This document shows positions 45,601 to 52,223 of a stretch of DNA of 64,000 nt, piece after piece. A program made the translations under genes and the position numbers. The stretch is taken from assembly GCF_019511525.1 (NCBI RefSeq), contig NZ_JAEUAT010000010.1, positions 124,001 through 188,000 of the forward strand, in the 5' to 3' direction. The stretch is from Rhizobium cauense (GTDB lineage Bacteria > Pseudomonadota > Alphaproteobacteria > Rhizobiales > Rhizobiaceae). Under the pieces are notes generated by a model, which was given only the letters and a program-made list of their open reading frames with translations, was not told the origin of the DNA and did not search any database. Numbering within the stretch: the stretch's first letter is position 1; each line of letters starts with the position of its first letter.

Positions 45601-48600
45601 AGAAATCGACACCTTCGGCGATTTCGTCCAGCGCACGGTTGACCTAACAGGCGCTACCCAGGCAACGCTGACCTTCGACTACAAGCGGGACAGCATGGAG
45701 TACGGCGACGCCATCCATGTGCAGGTGAAGGACAGCGACGGCAACTGGGTGGAAATAGCTACCGTCAAGGGCGAGGGCAATGATGCGGGCTACACGACCG
45801 TAAGCGTCAACCTCTCGTCCTACATCTCGTCCTCGACCACGATCCGCTTCTACGCGAATGACGACATCGATGATGGCGACAAGGTCTTCATCGACAACGT
45901 CAAGATCGAATACACAACGACGCCGACCTTCGTCGAAGGCGGCTCGGCCGTCGCGGTTGTCAGCAACGCCGCGATTGCCGATGCCGATGCGAACATGAGC
46001 TCGGCCACTGTCAAGCTGACCAACGGCCAGACAGGCGACGTCCTTTCGATCGCCGGCCAGTCGACCAGCACCGGCACGATCGGCGGTATCACCTACAACA
46101 TCAGCGGCGACACCGTGACCTTCACCGGTTCGGCGACCAAGGCTGCTTACGAAGCCGCCATCGAAGCCGTCCGCTTTGCCAACAGCTCGGAAAACCCGAA
46201 CGGCGCCGACCGTACCTTCCAGGTTGTCGTCAACGATGGCCTGAGCTCGAACGTCGCGACGACGATCGTCCATGTGACGGGTGTCAACGATGCGCCGGTC
46301 AACACGGTCCCCGCTTCCGCGGTTACCGCGGCGGAAGAGACCAGCACTGCGATCACCGGCCTTTCCGTCTCCGATGTCGACGCCGGCTCCTCGACGCTGA
46401 CGACGACGCTCTCGGTAACGCATGGCACGCTGACGCTTGCCGCACTTGGCGGTGCATCCGCCATCGGTAGCGGAACCGGCACGGTAACGCTGAGCGGCAC
46501 GCTTGATCAGATCAATGCGACGCTTGCCGGCAACAACGTCTCCTACAAGGGCGATCTGAACTACAGCGGTTCCGACACGCTGACGATGACGACCAGCGAT
46601 GGCGGCAATACGGGCACGGGCGGCGTCAAGATCGACACCGATACCGTCTCGATCACGGTGACGCCGGTCAACGATGCTCCGGTCAATACCGTTCCGGTTG
46701 CGACGGTCGCTGCGACAGAGGATCTGGCCAAGGCGATCACCGGCCTGTCGGTGACCGACGTCGATGCCGGCTCCTCGATCGTCACGACGACGCTTTCGGT
46801 CCTGCATGGCACGTTGACGCTCGGCGGCGTCTCTGGCGGCGCGTCGATCACCGGCAGCGGCACTGGTACCGTGACGCTCAGCGGCACCATCGCCCAGATC
46901 AATGCGTCGCTCGCCGGCAGCAACGTCTCCTACAAGGGCGAGCTGAACTACAACGGCGCCGACACGCTGACGATGACGACAGACGACGGCGGCCACAATG
47001 GCGCCGGCGGTGCCAAGACCGATACCGACACGGTGTCGATCTCGATTAGCGCGGTCAATGACGCTCCGGTGGTCTCGAACCTGGTCATCACTGAAAGCGG
47101 CATCAACTTCACGCTTACGGATCCGGACAGCTCCAGCTTCACGCTTGCTTCGCCGTTCGCCACCGCATTCGGCAGCAACCCCGGCCTCCATGTCGGCGAC
47201 AACACCCTGACGCCGACGGCACAGGCCAGTGTTGTCAGCGGCACGCTGACAGTCAGCGATGGAGCTGCGCCCGGTGGCGTCGTCAATGTTATCCTCGGTA
47301 GCAACAACGACAACAACGGCAGTTCGCTGAAGGCATCCGACACTCCGACGGCCATCTACGGCTTCGGCGGAAAAGATACCCTGACGGGCGGCTCCGGCGC
47401 GGACTGGCTGTTTGGCGGCGACGGCGACGACACGCTCGACGGCAACGGCGGTGCGGATACGATGTCTGGCGGCGCGGGCAACGATAAGTTCGAGCTGGCC
47501 AGTGGCGATTGGGTCGCCGGTGAATCGATCGATGGCGGATCGGGCACCGACACGATCTCGCTGACGGGCCAACAGACTGTCGACTTCACGACTGGCACGA
47601 TCAGCAATGTCGAAACGCTGACCGGCAGTTCGAACGGTGACACCGTCACGATGTCGGCTTCGCAGTTCCTCGGCTTCTCGGCCATCAATCTCGGCAATGG
47701 CAGCGACTCGCTGACCGTAAGCCTGAGCGCTACGACGGATCTCTCTGCCTCCGCACCGACGATCACGAGCGTCGAAACGCTGAAGATCACCGGATCGGCC
47801 GGCGACGACAACCTGACCATCAGTGCCCAGCAGTATGCGGCCTTTGGCAGCATCGACCTCAAGGGTGGCAACGATACGCTGACGGTCAATGTTGCCGGGA
47901 CCAGCGATCTCTCGGGTGCTGCCGCGCTTGCCGGCGTTGAAACCGCCAAGCTGGTCGGTTCGACCGGCAACGATACTGTTACGGTCAGCAATACGCTCTC
48001 CGGCTTCAGCTCGATCGACCTCGGCGGCGGCAGCGGCGATGCGCTGAAGATTGCCGGTGGCTTCACCGACAGCAATGACGCCCAACTTGCCCGTGTCGAG
48101 AATGTGGTGATGGCAAGCTCGGGTACCCTGAACCTGTCGCATCAGTCCGAAGGCTTTACCATCACCGGCACATCCGGCGTCGATACGATTACCGGCGGTT
48201 CTGGTGACGACAAGATCACCGGAGGTGCGGATGGCGACATACTGACAGGCGGAGCAGGTCGCGATACGTTCGTGATCGTGGCAGGCGATTCCACGCCCGA
48301 AACCGCACCGGGGACTGGCTTCTTCTCCTGGGTAAACAATGAAAACGGCACCATCAGCGGTTACGACAAGATCACGGATTGGGGAGCCGGTGGCACTGCC
48401 GACAAGCTGGACTTCTCTTTGGCTCCGGTTAAGGCCCTTGGTTCTGTGAACGGTTCAGACTCTGCGCTGACAATCGGCTACGACACCGTCGAGTCCCACA
48501 GTGTCAATACCACTACTGGAATGACCACTTTCTATGGCGCCGACAACTTCACTCAAACCTTGTCGGTGGCGACGACTTCGGGCTTGGCCGCCGTCGTCCA

Positions 48601-49693
48601 ATATCTCATGGCGAGTGATATCGGCGATGCGGGCGCAACCCTTGCCTTCACCGGAATGGGCCACACCTACGTGTATCAGCAGACCGGCGCAGGTGCTGGC
48701 GGTTCGCTGGTTGAGCTCACCGGCGTCACCCTTACCAACATCTATGCGAGCATGGGTTCGGCGACTTCCAATGCCATCGACCCGATCATCCTCGACCTCG
48801 ACCACAACGGCATCGCACTGACCCAGCTCGACCAGGGCGTCCAGTTCGACATCAATGCCGACGGTCACAAGGATCAGATCGCCTGGACGGCAGGTACGGA
48901 TGGCATCCTGGCGTACGATGTGGATGGCAACGGCAAGATCGACAACGGCAGCGAGATATTCTCGCCGCACTTTGCCGGTGGAACCTATGTCGATGGTCTG
49001 GCAGCGCTTTCGACACTCGACAGCAACCATGACGGCAAGATCGATGCGGCCGATGAGGCCTTCTCGAAGCTCACCGTCTGGCAGGACCTGAACCACAACG
49101 GCATTACCGACAGCGGCGAACTGTCGAGCCTGGCGGATCATTCGATCAGCAGCATCTCGCTCGATGCCAACGTCTCGAACTCGGAGATCAACGGCCAGTC
49201 GATCCTCGCCGACGGCAGCTACACTCTGACGGACGGCTCGACCGGCCACTTCGTCGAGGTTGCCTTCGATACGACGCTCGGCGGCAGCGAGAACGGCAGC
49301 GCCTACTCGCTGATCGGTAGCGACGGCGACGACACCCTATCGGGCAACGGCGGCATGTATACGATCTCGGGCGGGGCAGGGGCCGACACCTTCGTCCTCG
49401 ACACCGATGCGCTTGCTGATGTCAAGCTCGCCGATGTCATCACCGACTTCAAGGCGAGCGAGGGCGATACGCTCGACGTCTCGAAGCTCCTCGACAGCCT
49501 GCTCGGCCACGAGGCAAGCGAGGCGGAAGCGCTGGCCAGCGTCAAGACAACGGTATCGGGTGCCGACACCGTGGTCAGCGTCAACGCCAATGGTGGCTGG
49601 CACGATGTGGCGGTTCTCCAGAATGTCACGGAAGCGGTGAAGATCCTCTACGACGACAAGCACGACACGACGACGGCACCGCACGCCGGCTGA
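36692..49693 (+). CDS. Giant VCBS/RTX adhesin secreted by type I system
   Basis: About 4333 residues from ATG 36692 (GGGG about 10 nt upstream). Layout: N-terminal module (about 84-145) ending in Val142-Ala-Ala-Gly; five T1SS-143/DUF5801-like repeats (about 209-990); a jelly-roll-like insert (about 993-1170); VCBS repeats (about 1260-1960); cadherin-like and Ig-like repeats (about 1960-2907); a second insert (about 2908-3085); two 128-residue repeats (about 3203-3459); RTX nonapeptides (3557-3603, 3827-3860); EF-hand-like loops (DLDHNGI, DVDGNGKIDNGSE, DSNHDGKIDAADE, about 4030-4157); and a last RTX block with a C-terminal secretion target (about 4209-4333). Such proteins drive biofilm or host attachment and fold with Ca2+. 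Confidence 0.9.
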   Translation: MSIEDPRISATASENVSHDFRQDIHEDASIEASARQGVEVAQAENSQQPDKSDRVPAAQQVVAANANPTEIVPDQNNVAHLPADVAIDDIRVEGNNLVLVQADGTEIVIVNGALHVPTFLLGEVELPQQAVIAALEQSNINVAAGPDGSYTASAGTPSSGAEFQDAIQPDPNDPLQLAQLLADTQQPDPGLGERRELFDDQPTIFADRTTNLSLTETEGEEGGFETQSMSGTFGFDGGANVGQITAVQFVDSLNMNEGTNTGSHVDLTSDGKPVVITVNGLTITGSVDGQPVFVLTVTNTATGAFTFTQFAPLDHPDKGEAGLDDILRLQFSYTVTDKDGDAVTGIASVDINDGGPSIGDAVSPSTIDESDLLSGEGSNASVENVSLGIHWGADAGEHRDLTFSNVQDQLSGLKSDGQTVQFEISADGHTLTGFVGEGEGRTEVFVVTLDPKAANGAYSFTLLQPLDHPQNSETGNTQLGLSFNFVASDADGDTANGSFAVDVNDDVPTATGTGATVTEAAGAQGAFIPQTATGNLDFHQGADGAQVTNITYRFDTAVMEMPEKEGEEIEFHALTSNGNQIVVTTSVDGLTVTGKVGDVTIFTLHVTDPKTGAYTFTQTGPIDHPDKNDTGASDTLRMVFDFTVTDGDGDKTAWDKGTLTIDVRDDGPTASFSNTVTVTEAATNAGAFAEQTANGTLVFKPGADGAEVTNIAYRFGTSIMEMGEKEGESIEFHTLTSNGKQIVVTTSVDGLTVTGKVGDVTIFTLHVTDAKTGAYTFTQTGPIDHPDKNEAGASDSLRMVFDFTVTDGDGDTATNAVQVDIRDDAPTTTQADRYITVSEGDINGATPDTGSKSFTIDYGADGAGKTTFTGKVHLDIGGGLAGNVDFTLSGPGATYTSPLTSHGQPVIFTLSADGTKIIGYVGDITHPVIELSANGTTVTAQLYQTVDHIALADGSTIKDNIRVDATLSFKDSDGDTVNSIIRVNVADAGPTITGTAQQVNLLANGDFRSATWHPEGWDNGGWAGSATADIGWKVAGTGTVQLERVSSGYQGVSTSNGAPMVDMGSSPGNTTISQDITGLNAGDSYTLKFDYGAPVPASARLEVFWNGVSLGVYDPAKLMTTESITVKANGGTNTLTFQEIGDGNDNHGTYLANVSLTHGSQVPVFTESAGEDAKDISFELAAGHQFTYGPDGAGKVVLGTATVATASGIALTLDPSSYSYQDGKLVIKPGSFEVLNAGEIATVTIPFTVTDSDGTSKTGYYQIQITGANDVASIAGNHLSTVQEDGTLHAMGTLKVTDIDSGEAHFQTPTTASLSGAYGTFTFDPANGQWSYNLDNGKAQELRQGQTVNETLTVFSADGTASQTITVAVKGVNDTPVAVVDTNTATEAGVGTSGDWLAQGNVLTNDTDADAGDTKTVIGVVDAENHHGVSGFGGFAIEGKYGYLVLGSDGKYLYTLNNFDADTQALKQDAVVTEVFTYTMKDASGATSSATLTISITGTNDAPIAWADVSKSVVIEDGVLAGHANATGNVLSNDTDIDSDGNLKQVVGIASGAKFGSVSGGVDTAVVGKYGSITLDKDGNWTYTLNNSDPDTEALKKGEIAKDVFTYTMTDAHGATSTTTLTIEIKGANDAPTITAGPVSNELTEQGTGVPGTATATVKLAIGDVDDDDKASYNTAGWTPKGNNTYAMETAHGTVTLNTKSGEMTFVLSQSKSDSLNINDTVTDSVTVTVKDQNGASASKTVDFTIRGSNDAAVITGKAADTVTEAGGANNAQPGTPTVAGELHATDVDNSAAFDVKTNVATTYGHFSITAGGAWTYTLDNSNGDVQKLNTSSTPLHDLITVTTADGTTKVIDITINGANDAAVLSSATRNLEETNSVLTASGKLTITDVDSPETFKTETVSGQYGSLTIKADGTWNYTASSAHNEFVKGTVYSDVFTVTSDDGTKTSVTINITGTNDAPVITSGETASVAENTKFVMALTSTDPDGGTVTYSVVDGKDKSLFTVVDGNLVFKTAPDYENPNHPNWLDHSNTYEVVVKADDGKGGFDYQTIKVSVTNVNEAPVLSPETRAVTYEENDSGVRLLFNATLSDPDFPSNFDGGSIKVELGGAVAGDKLILANDGFVRLSGSNVQVWHLSGWQTVGTINGIGSTSLTISLNDHADRADVETVLRSLSFTSTSDDPTSADRTATITFNDGGNDGSGPSLSDASTITIHVDPCNDDPVITSNDGGSSANISVSENQTAVTKVTSDDRDGGAPVYSIKQTWGTDYNKFVIDPKTGVLSFKTTPDYENPQDGNHNNKYVVDVQVSDGHGGYDVQTLTVTVTDVNEAPVLTPDSAAITFTENTAAMQLMSGAKLTDPDQPSNFGGGTITVSLGETAVAGDQLSLVNANGVTISNNVIKVGNDSVGTVSGYGSTSLTITLNSNANPSEVEAILKALAYRSTSENPTGADRVATITFNDGGHDGSGGPLSDTSHITIHVTPINDAPETNAASGSGNEDASSISVALSGSDIDGSVVSYKITDLPANGKLYSDAGLTHAIAAGDTVSGSTVYFVPNANYNGTVTFQYAAVDNNGLADASPATATITVASINDPAVLTPVNVNLTETDAALSTSGQLSISDIDSPATFVAQTGVAGSNGYGKFTITAVGAWTYVANTAHNEFVDGQHYTDSVTVTSADGTTTTVTVDILGTNDAPETNAASGNGNEDAASISVALSGGDVDGSVASYKITDLPANGKLYSDADLTTELHAGDTVSGSTVYFRPDANYSGAASFHYAAVDNNGLADSTSATATINITPVNDAPVITSNGGGDTAVVSIDENATAVTTVTATDVDTAAANLVYSIVGGDDQSLFKIDSATGVLSFKDAPDFEHPLDNGSNNVYNVVVRVSDGDKFDTQTINVTVKDLQENVAPVLTLSNSAYVLDQFNQNAYNGNDGTANWKTDWIEYGEGGGNAATTGDVRVSNGALILTDTDAEIDTFGDFVQRTVDLTGATQATLTFDYKRDSMEYGDAIHVQVKDSDGNWVEIATVKGEGNDAGYTTVSVNLSSYISSSTTIRFYANDDIDDGDKVFIDNVKIEYTTTPTFVEGGSAVAVVSNAAIADADANMSSATVKLTNGQTGDVLSIAGQSTSTGTIGGITYNISGDTVTFTGSATKAAYEAAIEAVRFANSSENPNGADRTFQVVVNDGLSSNVATTIVHVTGVNDAPVNTVPASAVTAAEETSTAITGLSVSDVDAGSSTLTTTLSVTHGTLTLAALGGASAIGSGTGTVTLSGTLDQINATLAGNNVSYKGDLNYSGSDTLTMTTSDGGNTGTGGVKIDTDTVSITVTPVNDAPVNTVPVATVAATEDLAKAITGLSVTDVDAGSSIVTTTLSVLHGTLTLGGVSGGASITGSGTGTVTLSGTIAQINASLAGSNVSYKGELNYNGADTLTMTTDDGGHNGAGGAKTDTDTVSISISAVNDAPVVSNLVITESGINFTLTDPDSSSFTLASPFATAFGSNPGLHVGDNTLTPTAQASVVSGTLTVSDGAAPGGVVNVILGSNNDNNGSSLKASDTPTAIYGFGGKDTLTGGSGADWLFGGDGDDTLDGNGGADTMSGGAGNDKFELASGDWVAGESIDGGSGTDTISLTGQQTVDFTTGTISNVETLTGSSNGDTVTMSASQFLGFSAINLGNGSDSLTVSLSATTDLSASAPTITSVETLKITGSAGDDNLTISAQQYAAFGSIDLKGGNDTLTVNVAGTSDLSGAAALAGVETAKLVGSTGNDTVTVSNTLSGFSSIDLGGGSGDALKIAGGFTDSNDAQLARVENVVMASSGTLNLSHQSEGFTITGTSGVDTITGGSGDDKITGGADGDILTGGAGRDTFVIVAGDSTPETAPGTGFFSWVNNENGTISGYDKITDWGAGGTADKLDFSLAPVKALGSVNGSDSALTIGYDTVESHSVNTTTGMTTFYGADNFTQTLSVATTSGLAAVVQYLMASDIGDAGATLAFTGMGHTYVYQQTGAGAGGSLVELTGVTLTNIYASMGSATSNAIDPIILDLDHNGIALTQLDQGVQFDINADGHKDQIAWTAGTDGILAYDVDGNGKIDNGSEIFSPHFAGGTYVDGLAALSTLDSNHDGKIDAADEAFSKLTVWQDLNHNGITDSGELSSLADHSISSISLDANVSNSEINGQSILADGSYTLTDGSTGHFVEVAFDTTLGGSENGSAYSLIGSDGDDTLSGNGGMYTISGGAGADTFVLDTDALADVKLADVITDFKASEGDTLDVSKLLDSLLGHEASEAEALASVKTTVSGADTVVSVNANGGWHDVAVLQNVTEAVKILYDDKHDTTTAPHAG
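38399..39180 (+). repeat. Two near-identical 483-bp repeat units in the adhesin gene
   Basis: The segment from 38399 recurs at 38882, an offset of exactly 483 bp (161 codons). Long stretches match at the DNA level, for example CAGATTGTTGTCACGACG in both, which implies recent duplication or gene conversion rather than only protein-level similarity. Confidence 0.8.
44147..45087 (+). repeat. 621-bp-offset repeat pair in the adhesin gene
   Basis: The block starting at 44147 (ETNAASGSGNEDASSISVAL) is repeated from 44768 (ETNAASGNGNEDAASISVAL), an offset of 621 bp or 207 codons, with one VCBS repeat in between. Confidence 0.75.
46298..47067 (+). repeat. 384-bp tandem repeat pair in the adhesin gene
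   Basis: Two adjacent units begin at 46298 and 46682, an offset of 384 bp or 128 codons. Both contain ITGLSVxDVDAGSS and the phrase SYKGxLNYxGxDTLTMTT. Confidence 0.75.
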
Positions 49694-49714
49694 TCGTGGT
49701 GCGAACCAAAAAAG

Positions 49715-49739
49715 AAAGGCGCCTCTCGGGGCGCCTTTT
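49715..49739. terminator. Bidirectional terminator after the adhesin
   Basis: AAAGGCGCC (49715-49723) and GGCGCCTTT (49730-49738) form a perfect 9-bp stem with loop TCTCGG. On the plus strand TTTT follows. On the minus strand the run CTTTTTTGG follows. It would end both the adhesin and the convergent degenerate-GGDEF transcripts. Confidence 0.85.
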
Positions 49740-49765
49740 CTTCGTTCCGGGTTTTGATGGTTCGC

Positions 49766-50527
49766 TCAGGCCGCTGGCAGCCTGGACATCGGAACCGCCT
49801 CTTCGCTCTCGCCGCCGCGCTGCATGGCCATTTCATCGGCCAGCTGGCGGATGTGGTTGAAATCGGTCTGTCCCTCGAAGACCGCGCCGCCGAGACGGAT
49901 GCCGATCGTCATTGGCGTGCCTTCGGCCGAGAAGGAAGCTTCCGCGACGCGCCGGCGGATACGGGTGCCGACGTCCTGGGCGTTCTCGACGCTTGCGCCC
50001 GGGAGAAACACCCCGAGCTCGTTGGTTGCAAGGCGTGCCACCAGATCGCCCTTTCTGACGGAAGACTGGATGATTGCGGCAAGCGACTGCATGACGGTGT
50101 CGGCCCATTGCGGACCGTAGCTGCGGCTGATCTCGTCGAGCGTGTCGATGACCACGGCGATCATCACGCCGCCGGCGTCGGTGGCGATTCGCCTGCGCCG
50201 GTCGATATAGTGCTCGACGGCCGCGGCAAAGGCCGTGCCGTTCAGCGTCTTCGTGACCGCGTCGTGGCGCGCAGTATAGTTAACGGTTTCCTGCAGCTTT
50301 TTGAGCTCGCCAACCTTCAGCTGCAAGATCAGAAGCAGCGGAAATGCAACAAAAAGCGAAATTACGCCGGCGCCGGCAAATCCTACCAAAAATGGTCTAT
50401 CCGGCATCAGAAGGTTTAAGATAAGTAAAACGCCGACGGATCCAGCCGCGTAGCAGACAGCACCGAGGGTGGCTATCCGAAGAGCTGAAGCGATTGTGGC
50501 GGAAGAGTAACGCTGGCTGAAATTCAT
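49766..50527 (-). CDS. Membrane protein with degenerate GGDEF domain and intact I-site
   Basis: 253 residues. Two membrane helices (about 17-40 and 47-70) with short loops, then a GGDEF-type domain (about 85-240). The active-site GG(D/E)EF is replaced by ATNEL (167-171), and the DxLTGLxNR start is also worn (HDAVTKTLNGTAF). The inhibitory-site motif RxxD is kept as R158-K-G-D161, exactly five residues before the signature, as in active cyclases. It should therefore not make c-di-GMP but may bind it. It lies between the adhesin and its secretion operon on the opposite strand. A role as receptor is inferred. Confidence 0.8.
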   Translation of the reverse strand: MNFSQRYSSATIASALRIATLGAVCYAAGSVGVLLILNLLMPDRPFLVGFAGAGVISLFVAFPLLLILQLKVGELKKLQETVNYTARHDAVTKTLNGTAFAAAVEHYIDRRRRIATDAGGVMIAVVIDTLDEISRSYGPQWADTVMQSLAAIIQSSVRKGDLVARLATNELGVFLPGASVENAQDVGTRIRRRVAEASFSAEGTPMTIGIRLGGAVFEGQTDFNHIRQLADEMAMQRGGESEEAVPMSRLPAA

Positions 50528-50761
50528 CGCGGTTCGTGTCCGTTTGAAGTAATGCCAGATAAGCAGGTCCGGGGAAAGTCCGCGTTAAAAAATCCTGTAA
50601 AATTCTTGCTTTAGGCGGTTGTTCAGGCGATTAACCGTCTTGGCAGTAATGCTTTAGACTACAATTGGAATGTGGAAAGATTGGTGTTACTTGTTTGCTA
50701 AAGAAGGACTTTGGTATACGGGTTTCGCCGGGTGAATCTTGGATGTTGAGGGGCATCGAAC

Positions 50762-52204
50762 TTGTTTAAGGGCAAAAGAATTTTCGCAGCATTGTCTGCA
50801 ACGGTTGCTTTCAGTTTTGCGTTTTATGCTGATGCCAATGCAATGTCCTTGCAGCAGGCAATAGAAAAGACCATGAAAACGAACCCGCAGATCTTGCAGG
50901 CCGCGAAGAATAGAGAAGCGGTCGAGTTTGAATTGCGTCAGGCTCGCGGTTTATACTTGCCATCCGTAGATCTGGAGAGCGGAGTCGGGCGCCGTCGGCT
51001 GTCGAACGAAAGCTCTGGTTCGCTTCGGGACGATCATGACTATCTCTCGCCTAGCGATGTTGGTCTGACGATCTCTCAGACGCTTTATGATGGTGGCAGC
51101 CGTCGGGCTCAGGTCGAGCAGCAGGCATCGCGCGTCGATGGCGCCTCCTTTCGGGTTCTCGAACGTTCCGAGTCGCTCGCCCTTGAAGTGACGCAGGACT
51201 ATCTGGAATATGTTCTCCAGAACCAGATTGTTGCCGCCGCCAAGCAGAACGTTGCTTTCCACACGCAGATGGTCGGCGATATCGACGAGAGCATCAAGGG
51301 TGGCGCGCTGACGGATGCTGACCGCCTCCAGGGCAGCGAGCGCCTGCAGGCCGCCAAGGCACGCCTGCGTGAAGCGCTTGAGGAGCTCGAGCAGACAAAG
51401 ATCCGCTTCCTCCAGGTCGTCGGCGAGCCGATTACCAACGCGCAGACACCGCCGTCGGTCGGCAAGTATGTTCCGAAGACGCTGAACGATGCGGTCTTCG
51501 TCGCCACCAAGAACAGCCCGCGCATCTATTCGGCCAACGCCGACGTCGATGCAGCCGATGCCGGCGTTCGCGGCGCGCGCGCCAACTATATGCCGAAGGT
51601 CAACCTTGAAGGCACCGCCCGTGTCGGCGACGACATCGATGGCGACGAAGGCAACACCAACGACTACCAGGTCCGGGTCGTTGCCCGCTGGAATCTCTAT
51701 CGCGGCGGCATCGATGTCGCACGCGAGCAGGAGCAGATCCGTCGTGCCGGCGAGCAGCGCTACAATCTCGCGCAGGTGCAGCGCGAAGTCGGGGAGTCGG
51801 TTCGCTCGGCATGGAACGAGCGCGTCAGCCGCGGCGAGCTTTCCGGTATCCTCAACAAGCAGGCCTCGATCAACAACCAGCTCGTCGGCTCCTACCGCGA
51901 GCAGTTCAAGGTCGGCCAGCGCTCGCTGCTCGATGTGCTCGATGCGCAGAACACGAAGTTCAACACACAGGTTCTCGCTGACACGGCGCGTGTTGCCTCG
52001 CAGTTTGCCGAGTACAAGATCCTGGCGGCCTCGGGCAATCTGCTTCAGACGATGAAGCTGAAGCCGGTCGAGCAGTCCAAACCTTATGCGCGGGAAGAGT
52101 TTGTTGTCCCCGCGGGCGTCGCGAATCCCGGATATGTCGAGCTTGATTCACATCAGAAAGCCGGCATGCCCCTGGACCTCCTAGCGCCAATTCGACAGCA
52201 GTAG
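50762..52204 (+). CDS. TolC-family outer membrane protein of the type I system
   Basis: 480 residues from a TTG start at 50762, supported by GAGGGG at 50748-50753. A signal peptide (FAALSATVAFSFAFYADANA) is followed by MSLQQAIEKTMKTNPQILQAAKNREAVEFELRQARG and repeated long helices (AAGDxxGGALTDADRLQ-like segments), typical of TolC/LapE trimers forming the outer membrane channel. It begins the export operon, 19 nt before the ABC gene. The 234-bp region upstream is shared with the divergent degenerate-GGDEF gene. Confidence 0.9.
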   Translation: MFKGKRIFAALSATVAFSFAFYADANAMSLQQAIEKTMKTNPQILQAAKNREAVEFELRQARGLYLPSVDLESGVGRRRLSNESSGSLRDDHDYLSPSDVGLTISQTLYDGGSRRAQVEQQASRVDGASFRVLERSESLALEVTQDYLEYVLQNQIVAAAKQNVAFHTQMVGDIDESIKGGALTDADRLQGSERLQAAKARLREALEELEQTKIRFLQVVGEPITNAQTPPSVGKYVPKTLNDAVFVATKNSPRIYSANADVDAADAGVRGARANYMPKVNLEGTARVGDDIDGDEGNTNDYQVRVVARWNLYRGGIDVAREQEQIRRAGEQRYNLAQVQREVGESVRSAWNERVSRGELSGILNKQASINNQLVGSYREQFKVGQRSLLDVLDAQNTKFNTQVLADTARVASQFAEYKILAASGNLLQTMKLKPVEQSKPYAREEFVVPAGVANPGYVELDSHQKAGMPLDLLAPIRQQ

Positions 52205-52223
52205 TCGACATGGCCATGGAACG

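Noticed and set aside
40868..48142. Antisense open frames of 630, 740 and 832 codons inside the adhesin gene
   Set aside because: They mirror the repetitive coding strand and have low-complexity, Arg/Asp/Val-rich products with no ribosome binding sites.
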